Shown: in pieces, positions 1-9,013 of the stretch
Position numbering within the stretch: the stretch's first letter is position 1
Layout of the letters: each line of letters begins with the position of its first letter
Assembly (NCBI RefSeq): GCF_003289955.1
Contig: NZ_QLZR01000001.1
Span: 248,001-312,000, forward strand
Origin: Planococcus halotolerans
Lineage (GTDB): Bacteria; Bacillota; Bacilli; Bacillales_A; Planococcaceae
DNA: 64,000 nucleotides
Direction of reading: 5' to 3'
The notes under the pieces: model-generated
The model's database searches: none
Told to the model about the DNA's origin: nothing
Seen by the model: the letters and a program-made list of their open reading frames with translations, nothing else
Made by a program: the position numbers and the translations under genes

Positions 1-174
1 AAAAAATCTCGGCATGCCGTTTTCCGAGACATTTCCCCGTACACTTAATACAGATGCCTCTGGGTCAATATGTGCAGCAAGCGGCAGCAAATCGTTTTCA
101 GTGCCCCCTGTGCCGTGCAGCAACAGCAGAACCGGTTTTTCCGGATCCTTTCCGGCTTTAAAGATGTGTTTCAT
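1..174 (-). CDS. MhqD/YodD-like carboxylesterase, N-terminal part only
   Basis: The reading frame starts at an ATG at 172-174 preceded by a GGGAGGT ribosome binding site and runs off the left edge after 58 codons. The visible protein begins MKHIFKAGKD and carries the VLLLLHGTGG oxyanion-hole segment, followed by NDLLPLA and SVRGNVSENGMPRFF. That order is typical of the phospholipase/carboxylesterase family (alpha/beta hydrolases) such as B. subtilis MhqD, which is induced by quinone-like electrophiles. The catalytic Ser, Asp and His would lie outside the window. The family assignment is good, but the substrate is not known. No neighbour on its 5' side appears to share a transcript with it. 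Confidence 0.85.
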   Translation of the reverse strand, partial: MKHIFKAGKDPEKPVLLLLHGTGGTENDLLPLAAHIDPEASVLSVRGNVSENGMPRFF

Positions 175-270
175 AAAATTACCTCCCGTACGATTTCGTC
201 TTTTAATAAGTTCCCATTTTAAGGGTAAATGAAACTTATCTCGAATTCAAGATATTTCCCTTAAGAAAAG

Positions 271-297
271 ACCACCCGCTTTTTAGCGAGTGGCTAT
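271..297 (-). terminator. Rho-independent terminator after hslO
   Basis: The inverted repeat CCACTCGCT / AGCGGGTGG (one G-T pair, loop AAAA) is followed on the minus strand by a T-rich tract. It lies directly after the hslO stop codon at 300. Confidence 0.8.
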
Positions 298-299
298 TT

Positions 300-1181
300 T
301 CAATATTTCGCTTGTTCCAAAAGGTTCTCCAGATTTTCTTTGGAGAAATGGTATTTTTCATTGCAGAAATGGCATTCCGCCTCTGCCTGTCCGTCTGTTT
401 CGATCATATCTTCAATTTCTTCTGAACCAAGGCTTGTAATGGCATTCGTTATCCGTTCACGTGAACATTGGCAAGTGAATGTGACCGGCATTTCGTCCAG
501 TATCTTCACATTCTCTTTTCCAAGAACTTCATGAAGAATATCTTCCGGCGTCATTCCTTCACTGATCATTTTCGAAATCGTTGGGATTGTCGACAAACGC
601 TGTTCAATATTCGTAATAATCTCTTCCGGAGTTCCGGGCATCAATTGGATGATAAACCCTCCTGAAGCCAAAATCGTATTGTCTGGATTGACTATTACAC
701 CTACGCCAACAGAAGAAGGAACCTGTTCGGACGTGACGATATAATGTGTAAAGTCATCGCCGATTTCACCTGAAACGATCGGCACCTGGCCGATAAACGG
801 CTGAAGTAAACCGATATCCTTGGAAACAGATAAGGTCCCCTCTGTTCCGACTGCCCGGCGTACGTCGAGTTTGCCGATTTCATTCAATTCGAAATGAGTC
901 TGCGGTTTTGACACATAGCCCCGTACTTCGCCTTTGGCATTGGCGTCGACCAGAATGTTTCCGATAGGTCCGCCGCCGTTGATGCTGATTGTCAATTTTT
1001 CTTCGCCTTTCATCATGGCGCCCATCATGACACTTGCTGTCATTGAGCGTCCAAGCGCTGCAGAGGCGGTTGGCCATGTATAATGGCGTCGCTGTGCCTC
1101 ACTTACCGTGTCTGTCGTTTTTGCTGCATATGCGCGAACCTGGCCATCAAAGGCCAGAGCTTTAATAAGATAATCTCCCAT
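300..1181 (-). CDS. hslO: Hsp33 redox-regulated holdase chaperone
   Basis: The 293-aa protein has the usual Hsp33 length. Its C-terminal zinc switch is intact: Cys237 and Cys239 (CQC) and Cys270 and Cys273 (CHFC) form the CxC...CxxC pattern. In this family the cysteines hold Zn in the reduced state and form disulfides under oxidative plus heat stress, which activates the cytoplasmic holdase and protects unfolding proteins. The N-terminal part contains the GGGPIGNI and VRGYV stretches of the substrate-binding domain. The start ATG at 1181 follows GAGAGGGAG. The gene appears monocistronic: a terminator follows it, and the next gene on the right is separated by a repeat-filled spacer. Confidence 0.97.
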   Translation of the reverse strand: MGDYLIKALAFDGQVRAYAAKTTDTVSEAQRRHYTWPTASAALGRSMTASVMMGAMMKGEEKLTISINGGGPIGNILVDANAKGEVRGYVSKPQTHFELNEIGKLDVRRAVGTEGTLSVSKDIGLLQPFIGQVPIVSGEIGDDFTHYIVTSEQVPSSVGVGVIVNPDNTILASGGFIIQLMPGTPEEIITNIEQRLSTIPTISKMISEGMTPEDILHEVLGKENVKILDEMPVTFTCQCSRERITNAITSLGSEEIEDMIETDGQAEAECHFCNEKYHFSKENLENLLEQAKY

Positions 1182-1320
1182 TTTTTCTCCCTCTCATATA
1201 AAGTATCCTGCTGGCTTACTGCACCGGACACTATGTTGATTCATTTAACAATACAAGCGTAAAGTTTTGCTTCATATAGATTAAAACCTCTGCAAATAAA
1301 AGTAAATAAATCTGCTTGCT

Positions 1321-1577
1321 AGAAAAGTGACGGCACCCGTTAAGCTCTGAAAGGCATAAGACGATTTGGCGAAGCGGCGTCTTTTCAGCCGCGCAGTCTC
1401 GAAAAGCGGAAGTGCCTGTTCAGCTCTGACAGGTATAAGACGAATCAGCGTAGTGGCGCTCTATGCCACGCAGCTGGTTTGACTTATATCCCGAAGAGCT
1501 AGGCACTGGAGACTAGACACAAAGTGGCTTATGACCCGAAGAGCTGGGTCGCCGGAGTCTGGACATAGAAAAGCACG
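1321..1577 (+). repeat. Family A intergenic repeat, copy 1 (two units)
   Basis: This non-coding stretch holds two successive units. Each begins with GAAAAGtGAcgGc or GAAAAGCGGAAGTGCC-type sequence, passes through AGCTCTGAcAGG(C/T)ATAAGACGA, and ends in GAGCTgGGtcGCcGGAGTCTGGAC-type sequence. Near-identical two-unit copies lie at 31626-31880, and related copies at 17293-17532, 38953-39085, 50938-51222 and 57703-57860. The 1182-1612 gap holds this repeat, the hslO upstream region and a terminator; I see no gene there. Confidence 0.8.
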
Positions 1578-1578
1578 C

Positions 1579-1606
1579 AAAAAGCCATCCGCGCATTGCG
1601 GATGGC
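1579..1606 (-). terminator. Terminator of the chromate transporter operon
   Basis: A perfect 9-bp stem GCCATCCGC / GCGGATGGC with loop GCATT is followed on the minus strand by five T residues. It lies seven bases beyond the stop codon of the last chromate transporter gene. Confidence 0.85.
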
Positions 1607-1612
1607 CGGAGT

Positions 1613-2146
1613 TTAAAAGAAACCGGTAAGCGCGCCGTAAGCAAGCGCCATCAGAATTACATATGCCGGATGCATTTTACGTATTTCAAGCAGCCAATAG
1701 CTGATAACGATCAGCAAAATTGTTTGAATGGTGCCCGATGTTTCATAAGAAGTCACAAAGAACTGAAGAGCCATGGCACCAAGCAACACAGCGATGACAG
1801 GGCGTATCATTTTGGTGATATTCTTCACTTTAGGTGAGTCTTTGTATTTTAAAAGGGTAACCATCAATCCGATCATCAAGATCAAAGAAGGCGCAACCGA
1901 AGCAAAAAGCGCAACGGCCGAACCAAGGATACCCCCTTCCGTGTAACCGATATAACCGGCCATTTTAGTGGCGACCGGTCCAGGAAGTGCATTGCCGAGT
2001 GCCAATACTTCGCCGAATTCCTGGGTAGTCATCCAGCCATAGCGATCCACCACTTCCTTTTCCACTAGCGGGATGGAAGCAGGGCCTCCGCCGTATCCCA
2101 AAATTCCTGGAATAAAGAAGGCCATAAAGATTTGCCAATAAATCAT
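1613..2146 (-). CDS. Chromate transporter, short CHR subunit (YwrA/YwrB-like)
   Basis: The 177-aa integral membrane protein contains one CHR domain, with the FFIPGILGYGGGPASIPLVE N-terminal signature and ALGNALPGPVATKMAGYIGY. Short CHR proteins work as pairs of homologous subunits with opposite topology and export chromate (or transport sulfate-like anions) across the cytoplasmic membrane. The start ATG overlaps the stop of the upstream homologue by 4 bp (ATGA), so the two are translationally coupled. The genes lie beside a YwrD-type gamma-glutamyltransferase, the same association as ywrA, ywrB and ywrD in B. subtilis. The true physiological substrate cannot be told from sequence. Confidence 0.92.
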   Translation of the reverse strand: MIYWQIFMAFFIPGILGYGGGPASIPLVEKEVVDRYGWMTTQEFGEVLALGNALPGPVATKMAGYIGYTEGGILGSAVALFASVAPSLILMIGLMVTLLKYKDSPKVKNITKMIRPVIAVLLGAMALQFFVTSYETSGTIQTILLIVISYWLLEIRKMHPAYVILMALAYGALTGFF

Positions 2147-2694
2147 TTCGGCTCACCTTCCTTCCTGAACGGAAGAAATACAATTACCAGTATCGCCACA
2201 ATCAGGACAGCTGGATGAACTCCTGCCACTTCCATCAATATTATGGAAATCACTGTATAGATTACAGCTCTCAGCCAGCCGAGGGAATCTCTGGATTTCT
2301 TCAGAAAATCCAGCGTCAGGATTGCAAGCATTACACCAACAACCGGAACAACAGCTTCAGACATGCCATCTACCCAGGCAACATCCTTATATTGCTGCAG
2401 CACCCCTAAAAGTATGATCATCAGAAGGACTGTAGGCACGACAGAAGCAAGCAAAGCCACCAGGCAACCCATAATGCCGTTTACGCGGTAACCGATATAT
2501 CCAGCCATCTTTGTTGCCAGCGGTCCCGGCATTGTGTTTGCCAAAGCAAGGGTATCCCCGAACTCATCGCTTGTCATCCACTTATATTTTTTAACTGCTT
2601 CCTGTTCAAAAAGCGGAATCGCTGAAGGGCCTCCGCCGAACCCCAGCATGCCGATACGAAAAAAAGCAGCGAACAAATCGGTATTCTTATTCAC
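2143..2694 (-). CDS. Chromate transporter, short CHR subunit (partner)
   Basis: The 183-aa membrane protein is homologous to the following gene. It carries FRIGMLGFGGGPSAIPLFE and ALANTMPGPLATKMAGYIGY, the CHR-domain hallmarks. I choose the GTG at 2694 (VNKNTDLF...) because AGGAGGGG sits just upstream; the in-frame ATG nine codons earlier (2721) would place that Shine-Dalgarno inside the coding region. It is the first gene of a coupled pair that should form a hetero-oligomeric anion exporter. The gap to the upstream gamma-glutamyltransferase gene is about 30 bp, so all three may be co-transcribed. Confidence 0.9.
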   Translation of the reverse strand: MNKNTDLFAAFFRIGMLGFGGGPSAIPLFEQEAVKKYKWMTSDEFGDTLALANTMPGPLATKMAGYIGYRVNGIMGCLVALLASVVPTVLLMIILLGVLQQYKDVAWVDGMSEAVVPVVGVMLAILTLDFLKKSRDSLGWLRAVIYTVISIILMEVAGVHPAVLIVAILVIVFLPFRKEGEPK

Positions 2695-2727
2695 AAAAAG
2701 CCCCTCCTTTCCCTTTCCCATAACTTT

Positions 2728-4332
2728 CTACCAAGCTGCAATCATGCCATCTGTCCGCGATTCGGTACCTCCGGCTAAAACGCCGGTCTCCGGGTTGCGC
2801 CAGATAATCTGGCCACGCCCGAAACTTCCGCCATCGGTCGCCACTTGGATTGTATGCCCTTTTCTGGCTAAAGCCTGAGCCAAATAATTCGGGAACTCCG
2901 GTTCGACCAAAACGATTTTGCCTTCCATCCATTGCCAGCGCGGCGCATCAAGTGCGGCCTGTGGATTCAGCAGATAATCAATTGTATTCGTAACAACCTG
3001 AAAATGGCCCTGTGGCTGCATGTATCCGCCCATAACGCCGAAAGGTCCGACTGCTTTACCGTCTTTCGTCAGGAAACCGGGAATTATCGTATGGAACGTC
3101 TTTTTCCCGCCCCTCAACACATTCGGATGGCTTTCATCCAATGAAAAATCGGCTCCGCGGTTTTGCATGCCGATGCCTGTTCCCGGAATGACGATGCCGG
3201 AACCGAAGCCCATATAATTACTCTGGATATAGGAAATCATATTTCCTTCTTCATCCGCTGCAGCCAAATACACGGTGCCGCCTTTCGGCAATTCGTATGG
3301 TTCAGGAGCTGATGCCGTTTCACCAATGGACGCACTTCGTGTTTCCGCATATTCTTCAGATAAAAGATGTTCTGCGCTGACTGGCATGGCTTCAGGTTCA
3401 GTGATAAATGCTTTGCCGTCAGTAAACGCCAGTTTCATCGATTCGATTTGCTCATGCAGCGTCTGTGCCGATTGCCACTGCGGCTTCTTCATTTTTTTAA
3501 AGATATTTAACGCCATCAATGCCACCATACCTTGTCCATTCGGTGGAATTTCCCATACATCGAAACCCTTATAATGAGCAGAAATGGGCTCCACCCATTC
3601 AGGTTTATAAGCTGCCATATCCTCTTTAGCCAAAAAGCCGCCATGCTTTTTCATATATGTATCAATTTTTTCAGCGATTGGACCTTCATAAAAAGAGCGT
3701 GCATCGGTTTCCCCTATTTCTCTTAAGGTAGCCGCATGCCCTGGTGACGACCACATCTCCCCGATGGCAGGAACTTTGCCGCCAGGTGCAAATGTATCGA
3801 ACCACGCTTGATACTCTTCAGAAGTGAAGTTTTTCTTGAAACTCGTATAAGCAGCTTTCCAATACTTTCCGAGAATCGGTGTCAGCGGATAACCATCTTC
3901 GGCATACCTGATTGCCGGTTTCAATGTTTCCACCAGCGACAGTTTACCGAACTTCTGTGATAATTCCGCCCAAGCGGCCGGGACTCCCGGAACAGTGATG
4001 GGCACTACACCATGTACCGGCATCTTTTCATGCCCTAATGCTTTTACTGCCTCTGCAGAAATGCTTTTAGGCGCAGGGCCTGAACTGTTCAGGCCGTGAA
4101 GCTTATCTTTTACCCATACAAGCGCAAACGCGTCTCCTCCGATGCCGTTCGAAGTCGGCTCCACAACCGTCAATGCAGCTGCTGTTGCAATAGCCGCATC
4201 AATGGCGTTGCCGCCTTTTTGCATGATTTCCAGCCCTGCCTGTGCTGCCAGCGGTTGCGATGTAGCCACCATCCCTTTTTTCGAAAATACTGTATGCCTC
4301 TTGGATGCAAACGGGTGATTTAAATAATCCAT
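2728..4332 (-). CDS. Gamma-glutamyltransferase family protein (YwrD-like)
   Basis: The 534-aa N-terminal-nucleophile hydrolase precursor should self-cleave before Thr353 (context PKGGTVYLAAAD) into large and small subunits. Family motifs seen are GGNAIDAAIA, SNGIGGDAFA and GTGIGMQNRG. No signal peptide is visible, so it is probably cytoplasmic, like B. subtilis YwrD. The residues aligned with the substrate-binding Arg-Glu motif of classical GGT read LNSSGPAPKS, so specificity for gamma-glutamyl groups is uncertain; an acylase-type activity is possible. The start ATG follows TTGGAGGAATAG. It lies about 30 bp upstream of the chromate transporter pair, an association also known in B. subtilis. 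Confidence 0.9.
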   Translation of the reverse strand: MDYLNHPFASKRHTVFSKKGMVATSQPLAAQAGLEIMQKGGNAIDAAIATAAALTVVEPTSNGIGGDAFALVWVKDKLHGLNSSGPAPKSISAEAVKALGHEKMPVHGVVPITVPGVPAAWAELSQKFGKLSLVETLKPAIRYAEDGYPLTPILGKYWKAAYTSFKKNFTSEEYQAWFDTFAPGGKVPAIGEMWSSPGHAATLREIGETDARSFYEGPIAEKIDTYMKKHGGFLAKEDMAAYKPEWVEPISAHYKGFDVWEIPPNGQGMVALMALNIFKKMKKPQWQSAQTLHEQIESMKLAFTDGKAFITEPEAMPVSAEHLLSEEYAETRSASIGETASAPEPYELPKGGTVYLAAADEEGNMISYIQSNYMGFGSGIVIPGTGIGMQNRGADFSLDESHPNVLRGGKKTFHTIIPGFLTKDGKAVGPFGVMGGYMQPQGHFQVVTNTIDYLLNPQAALDAPRWQWMEGKIVLVEPEFPNYLAQALARKGHTIQVATDGGSFGRGQIIWRNPETGVLAGGTESRTDGMIAAW

Positions 4333-4361
4333 AACTATTCCTCCAATCTATTATATAAATT

Positions 4362-4805
4362 TCATTTTTCAAGAGTAGTACAGAAAATGCCCGGTGCCAC
4401 TTCAAAATCCTCTGACTCGGTAAATCCGAAACTTGTATAAAGATTTTTTGCCGGTTTATTCGCTTTGCCAGTGCTGACGATAAATTCTATTCCTTCAAAA
4501 GTTTTAGTTAAAGACGTCAGCAGTTCCCTTCCGATCCCTTTTCGGAAATGCTCCGGGTCAACTACCAGGCGGTGGATATCTACCACATTTCCTTCTTTTT
4601 TATAAGAAATGAAGCCCATCAGACGCTCATGTTCCAGATACCCGAGAAAGTTTTCGCCGCTATTCTGAATTTCAAGGATGGACTCTTTTAATTGCGGGAT
4701 GCCTTTGAAACCCATCAATTCTGCTTCCACCAAATAAGCCGGACGCTGAATACGCTGAATTGCCTTGGCTGCAGATTCATTGCGGTGGTCTATTTCACGA
4801 ATCAA
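4362..4805 (-). CDS. GNAT family N-acetyltransferase
   Basis: The 147-aa single-domain protein has the GNAT acetyl-CoA loop at VVDPEHFRKGIGRELL and a typical C-terminal KNLYTSFGFTESEDF segment. Such enzymes move acetyl from acetyl-CoA to an amine; the acceptor cannot be predicted. It starts with TTG, eight bases after AGAGGTG. It ends about 30 bp before the gamma-glutamyltransferase start and may head that transcript. Confidence 0.88.
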   Translation of the reverse strand: MIREIDHRNESAAKAIQRIQRPAYLVEAELMGFKGIPQLKESILEIQNSGENFLGYLEHERLMGFISYKKEGNVVDIHRLVVDPEHFRKGIGRELLTSLTKTFEGIEFIVSTGKANKPAKNLYTSFGFTESEDFEVAPGIFCTTLEK

Positions 4806-4839
4806 TTAAAGTCACCTCTTTATAATAGTAGCATAATTC

Positions 4840-4873
4840 AAAAAAAGAGAGAGCCATTTTCCAGCCCTCTCTC
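4840..4873 (-). terminator. Terminator after the YedK-like gene
   Basis: A 7-bp GAGAGAG / CTCTCTC stem is followed on the minus strand by six T residues. It lies just after the stop at 4895. Confidence 0.7.
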
Positions 4874-4894
4874 ATTCATTTCTACCCAGAAGAA

Positions 4895-5572
4895 TCAGCT
4901 TATTTTGCGAATCAGGGCCGGGTTATTGTTTTTGGGTGAATTAACTTCATCCGACACCTCGTAAGCTTCCAATTCGCCGTCATCGTACGGTTTTAGAAAG
5001 CTCTCCAGCAATTCAAAATCCTGAACTTTTGGATCCAGCCAGATCTTTTCCGCTTCCTTGGACAAAATGACCGGCATACGGTCATGGATCGATGCCATTA
5101 TTTTATTCGGTTTAGTCGTCAAAATAGAGCAGCTATGGACTGTGTCTCCTTCAGGAGATTCCCAGGATTCCCACAAAGCTGCAAATGCGAAAGGTTCGCC
5201 TGACTTCATCTTAATCAGCATCGGTGTTTTCCCTGTTTCTTCCTTTCTCCATTCATAGAAGGAATCTGCTACAACCAGGCAGCGCTTCTTCTTGAAGGCA
5301 TTGCGATAACTCGGCTTTTCTGCCGCAGTTTCCGACCTGGCATTGATCATCTTATACCCTATTTTCGCATCTTTTGCCCACGGCGGAATAAGTCCCCACT
5401 TCAGTTTGCCCAAGCGATTTTTATTCCCGTCGCTGACAACTGCTGCCACTTGCTGGGAAGGTGCAATATTATAACTTTGCTCATACTCAGTCTCGTCAAA
5501 CGATGCCTGGTCAATATCAAAGCGTTCCAGTATCACCTTATAATCTGCATATAACGCAAATCTTCCGCACAT
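4895..5572 (-). CDS. SOS response-associated peptidase / HMCES-type abasic-site protein (YedK family)
   Basis: The family requires Cys at position 2, released after Met removal, to form a thiazolidine crosslink with abasic sites in single-stranded DNA. I therefore start at ATG 5572, which gives MCGRFALY; the open frame extends 20 codons further upstream without support. The 225-aa product shows NIAPSQ, KWGLIPPWAKD, INARSETAAEKPSYRNAF, CLVVADSFYEW and the His in SIHDRMPVIL, the usual SRAP order. Its role is to shield abasic sites on ssDNA during replication. It stands alone and is divergent from the downstream Ggt-LctP operon. Confidence 0.95.
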   Translation of the reverse strand: MCGRFALYADYKVILERFDIDQASFDETEYEQSYNIAPSQQVAAVVSDGNKNRLGKLKWGLIPPWAKDAKIGYKMINARSETAAEKPSYRNAFKKKRCLVVADSFYEWRKEETGKTPMLIKMKSGEPFAFAALWESWESPEGDTVHSCSILTTKPNKIMASIHDRMPVILSKEAEKIWLDPKVQDFELLESFLKPYDDGELEAYEVSDEVNSPKNNNPALIRKIS

Positions 5573-5701
5573 ATCAACCACCCTTTCGCAAATATTGTAC
5601 TTTGTTTTCTGACAAATTAACAGGAATACCATTTTTATAGTTTAATGACATTTTTTTGTGGTAAGGAGCCTATATAGAAGAAACGTAAAGGAGGAATTCA
5701 C

Positions 5702-7360
5702 ATGGATAATAACAATGTTACTGGTGCTGCTACTGAATTTTTATCCACTCACCGTCCCCCTGCTTTTGGAACTACCGGCGCGGTCGCATCACCTCACTAC
5801 CTCGCTACTCAAGCAGGACAGGAAATCCTTAAAGACGGAGGCCACGCGGTAGATGCCGCTATTGGCATGAATGCCGTTCTGTGTGTAGTTTACCCACATA
5901 TGGCAGGTTTAGGCGGAGATTTATTCTCCTTAATCTGGACAAATAAAAACGGCAAAGTTGATGCAATCAATGGAAGCGGCAAGTCAGGAGAAAATGTGAC
6001 GATTGACTATTATCGGAATAATGGGCACGAGGAAATTCCTGAGCGCGGCCCACTCGCCGCCAATACTGTCCCCGGCACGGTTCATGCCTGGTGGGAAATT
6101 CACCAAAAATATGGGAAAAAGGAATGGGAATCCCTTTTCAAATACGCTATCCACTATGCGGAGCAAGGTTTTCCTGTTTCACAGAAATTCAGTGATTTCA
6201 TTCCCGAAAAGAAAGACGTTCTTGAACTTCATGAAGAAACCAAGAAAATATTTATGAAGGACGGCAATATCCTCAAAGAAGGCGACCTCTTCGTCCAATC
6301 TGATCTTGCCCGCTCACTGAAACTTATTGCCAGTGAAGGCCCTTCTGTATTTTACTCTGGAGAAATTGCCGAAAAAATTATAAGCAGTTTAGAGAAACAC
6401 GGCGGTTTATTAACCAAAAATGACTTGAATAACCATAAATCCGAATGGCAGGAGCCGCTTCAATCTTCTTACAGGGGATACGATGTTTTTCAGATCCGGC
6501 CAAATACACAAGGTCTCGCTTCGCTCATAATACTAAATATCCTTGATGAATTTAATTTGAAAGAGCTGGGCGACAATACGGCTGATTACTATCACCTTAT
6601 GGCCGAAGCAACTAAACTCGCCTTTCTCTACAGAGATGAATGGGTGACAGACGAGAATTATATGGAGCGTGAACCTGAGGAACTCATCGCCAAAGAAATC
6701 GGCAAGGAGTTGGCTAAGCAGATTCAGTTTGATCGTGTATCTCCGGCGCTTGAACGCCAAAAATCGCTCCCATTATTCAAGGAGAATAAAGACACAACTT
6801 ATATGTGTGCTGTGGACGAAGAAGGAAATGCCTGTTCGCTTATCCAGAGCATCTATCATGAATTCGGCTCAGGTTTTGTACCGGAAGGCACAGGATTTAT
6901 CCTGCAAAACCGCGGATCTTTTTTTGAACTCGATCCTGAACACCCGAATGCTCTTGCCCCGGGCAAAAAAACTTTCCATACAATTATTCCTGCGATGATG
7001 CTGAAAGACGGAAAGCCATTTATGCTTTATGGATCAATGGGAGGAGAAGGACAGCCACAAACACAGGCAGCCATCGCTACTCGCGTCGTTGACTTTGGCT
7101 ACAATATTCAGCAGGCAATTGAAGCACCAAGATGGCTTCATGGAAAAACCTGGGGAGAGGAAAGTAAAACTTTTAAACTGGAAAGCCGCATTTCCAAGGA
7201 CATCACAGATGAATTGGATAAGAGGGGGCAGCTCGTGGAACGTGTAGAAAACTGGACTGGTACGATGGGCCACGCTCAAGGAATCATTATCGACAGAGAA
7301 AGAGGTGTGCTGAGTGCCGGTGCAGATCCACGGGGAGATGGTATTGGACTCAGCTGGTAA
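5702..7360 (+). CDS. Gamma-glutamyltransferase-like Ntn hydrolase (operon with LctP permeases)
   Basis: The 552-aa protein aligns along its whole length with gamma-glutamyltransferases. Thr365 in ENKDTTYMCAVDEEGN is the expected autoprocessing nucleophile, and GGHAVDAAIGMN, MAGLGGDLFS, GTGFILQNRG and YGSMGGEGQPQ are visible. There is no signal peptide. The position of the glutamate-binding Arg of true GGTs reads INGSGKSGEN, so the leaving acyl group may not be glutamyl. It starts at ATG 5702 after AAAGGAGG. The next two genes, 23 and 16 bp apart, are LctP-family carboxylate permeases, which suggests uptake of an N-acyl or organic-acid conjugate followed by intracellular hydrolysis. Confidence 0.9.
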   Translation: MDNNNVTGAATEFLSTHRPPAFGTTGAVASPHYLATQAGQEILKDGGHAVDAAIGMNAVLCVVYPHMAGLGGDLFSLIWTNKNGKVDAINGSGKSGENVTIDYYRNNGHEEIPERGPLAANTVPGTVHAWWEIHQKYGKKEWESLFKYAIHYAEQGFPVSQKFSDFIPEKKDVLELHEETKKIFMKDGNILKEGDLFVQSDLARSLKLIASEGPSVFYSGEIAEKIISSLEKHGGLLTKNDLNNHKSEWQEPLQSSYRGYDVFQIRPNTQGLASLIILNILDEFNLKELGDNTADYYHLMAEATKLAFLYRDEWVTDENYMEREPEELIAKEIGKELAKQIQFDRVSPALERQKSLPLFKENKDTTYMCAVDEEGNACSLIQSIYHEFGSGFVPEGTGFILQNRGSFFELDPEHPNALAPGKKTFHTIIPAMMLKDGKPFMLYGSMGGEGQPQTQAAIATRVVDFGYNIQQAIEAPRWLHGKTWGEESKTFKLESRISKDITDELDKRGQLVERVENWTGTMGHAQGIIIDRERGVLSAGADPRGDGIGLSW

Positions 7361-7383
7361 ATCTATAAAAAGGAGTTGAGAAG

Positions 7384-8997
7384 ATGGAACATAATTTACC
7401 CATCACACTTGTCTATTGGCTAATCGCGTTATTGCCTTTGGCAGCTCTGCTTGTCATGCTTGTGCTGCTAAGATGGTCGGCATCGGTTTCTGGAGGCATT
7501 GCATTGGCGATTGCCCTTGCTACAGCTTTTCTGTTTTATCAGACTCCTTTTGATGCAGCTTTGGTTGGAATAGGCAAAGGAGCTTGGGATGCGTTCTTTA
7601 TATTGCTGGTTGTCTGGCCAGCCCTATTGCTTTACCAGGTCACGGATAAAGCAGGAGCATTCAAAGCAATCCGACAGGGAATCCAGGAATACAGCAAGAA
7701 TTATCTATTCCTGGTTCTCGCTTTTGGCTGGGTTTTCGCATCTTTTCTCCAGGGAATTGCCGGTTTTGGTGCACCAATTGCTGTTGTAGCACCTTTATTG
7801 ATTGGTATCGGTGTAAAACCTGTCACAGCGGTGGTCATACCTTTGATTGGCCATGCCTGGGCAAATATGTTCGGAACTTTGGCCGTGAGTTGGCTTGCCA
7901 CCAATAATATTGTGGATTTCGAAAATCCTGCTCTCGCTGCTCTATATATGGCAATTCTTTTATGGATTCCCAATCTCGTTGGCGGACTGATGATTTGCTG
8001 GCTTTTCGCCAAATGGAAAGGCATCAAAGAAGGCTTATGGGCCGTACTTATTATTTCACTGATTCATGGCGGAGGCCAAGTGGCTTTGACCCAAGTCAAC
8101 CCCACACTGAGTAATTTTATTCCTACCATTGTGGCACTCGGGGCTTTGTTCCTTTTGGCAAAATGGAACCGCTACAGTGAACAGACTGAACTGGAGGAAG
8201 AAACAGATATTTTGGAAGACACAGATTCTGAGAGCGAAGAAGAATCAGATATGTCTCTTAATCAGGCATTCTTACCTTATTATGCACTGACCATTTTGTC
8301 TGTTTTAGCCTTGGGAATTCCTTTCATCCAGGATTTCCTCAGCCAATTAAACTTTGGCATTCCTTTCCCAGGGATTGAAACCGGCTATGACTTTACAATA
8401 GCAGGTGTTGATTCGTATTCACCAATTGAGCCATTGACGCATCCAGGTACCTATTTGCTGATTTCTTCAGTAATCGCGTATTTCTGGTTTAAGTCCAAGG
8501 GAGCTTATGATAAAGGAGCACTGTCAGAAATTCGAAAGGGTGTTACTGATAACGGCGTTAGTGCTTCAATCGCCATAATCGCTTTCCTGACAATGACACA
8601 GGTGCTTGAACATTCGGGACAAACGACCGTTCTTGCGTTAGGTATCGGAGAAGTTTCACCGCCTGTAGTTTATGTCGCATTGGCAAATCTGATAGGAATT
8701 ACAGGGGCATTCATGACGTCTTCCAATACGTCTTCTAATATCCTGTTTTCTCCTCTGCATGAAAGTGTAGTGAACAGCATGGAAGGACTCAGCCTTGCAC
8801 ATGTTTTGGCTGCCCAATCAGCTGGCGGTGCAATAGGAAATGCCATCGCTCCTGCTAACGTAGTTTTAGGCACGAGTACTGCCGGAATAAAAGGCAAGGA
8901 TGCTGAAGTGTTCAAACCGACAATAGTGTTCTGTCTTATTACAGGCTTGCTCGTCTCTGCCGCTTCCATTGTTCTGCATCTCTTTTTCCCAGGCTGA
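7384..8997 (+). CDS. L-lactate permease family transporter (LctP/LldP)
   Basis: The 537-aa polytopic membrane protein has family signatures such as LQGIAGFGAPIAVVAPLLIG, GQTTVLALGIG, SNTSSNILFSPLH and SAGGAIGNAIAPANVVLGT. The family imports L-lactate, D-lactate or glycolate by proton symport. A charged, Glu/Asp-rich cytoplasmic loop lies near residues 270-295 (ELEEETDILEDTDSESEEE). The start follows AAAAGGAG. It is the second gene of a three-gene operon and is followed by a close paralogue of identical length, so the pair reflects a tandem duplication. The Ggt-like neighbour hints that the substrate may not be lactate. Confidence 0.92.
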   Translation: MEHNLPITLVYWLIALLPLAALLVMLVLLRWSASVSGGIALAIALATAFLFYQTPFDAALVGIGKGAWDAFFILLVVWPALLLYQVTDKAGAFKAIRQGIQEYSKNYLFLVLAFGWVFASFLQGIAGFGAPIAVVAPLLIGIGVKPVTAVVIPLIGHAWANMFGTLAVSWLATNNIVDFENPALAALYMAILLWIPNLVGGLMICWLFAKWKGIKEGLWAVLIISLIHGGGQVALTQVNPTLSNFIPTIVALGALFLLAKWNRYSEQTELEEETDILEDTDSESEEESDMSLNQAFLPYYALTILSVLALGIPFIQDFLSQLNFGIPFPGIETGYDFTIAGVDSYSPIEPLTHPGTYLLISSVIAYFWFKSKGAYDKGALSEIRKGVTDNGVSASIAIIAFLTMTQVLEHSGQTTVLALGIGEVSPPVVYVALANLIGITGAFMTSSNTSSNILFSPLHESVVNSMEGLSLAHVLAAQSAGGAIGNAIAPANVVLGTSTAGIKGKDAEVFKPTIVFCLITGLLVSAASIVLHLFFPG

Positions 8998-9013
8998 TAA
9001 ATAAGGAGCGTAC

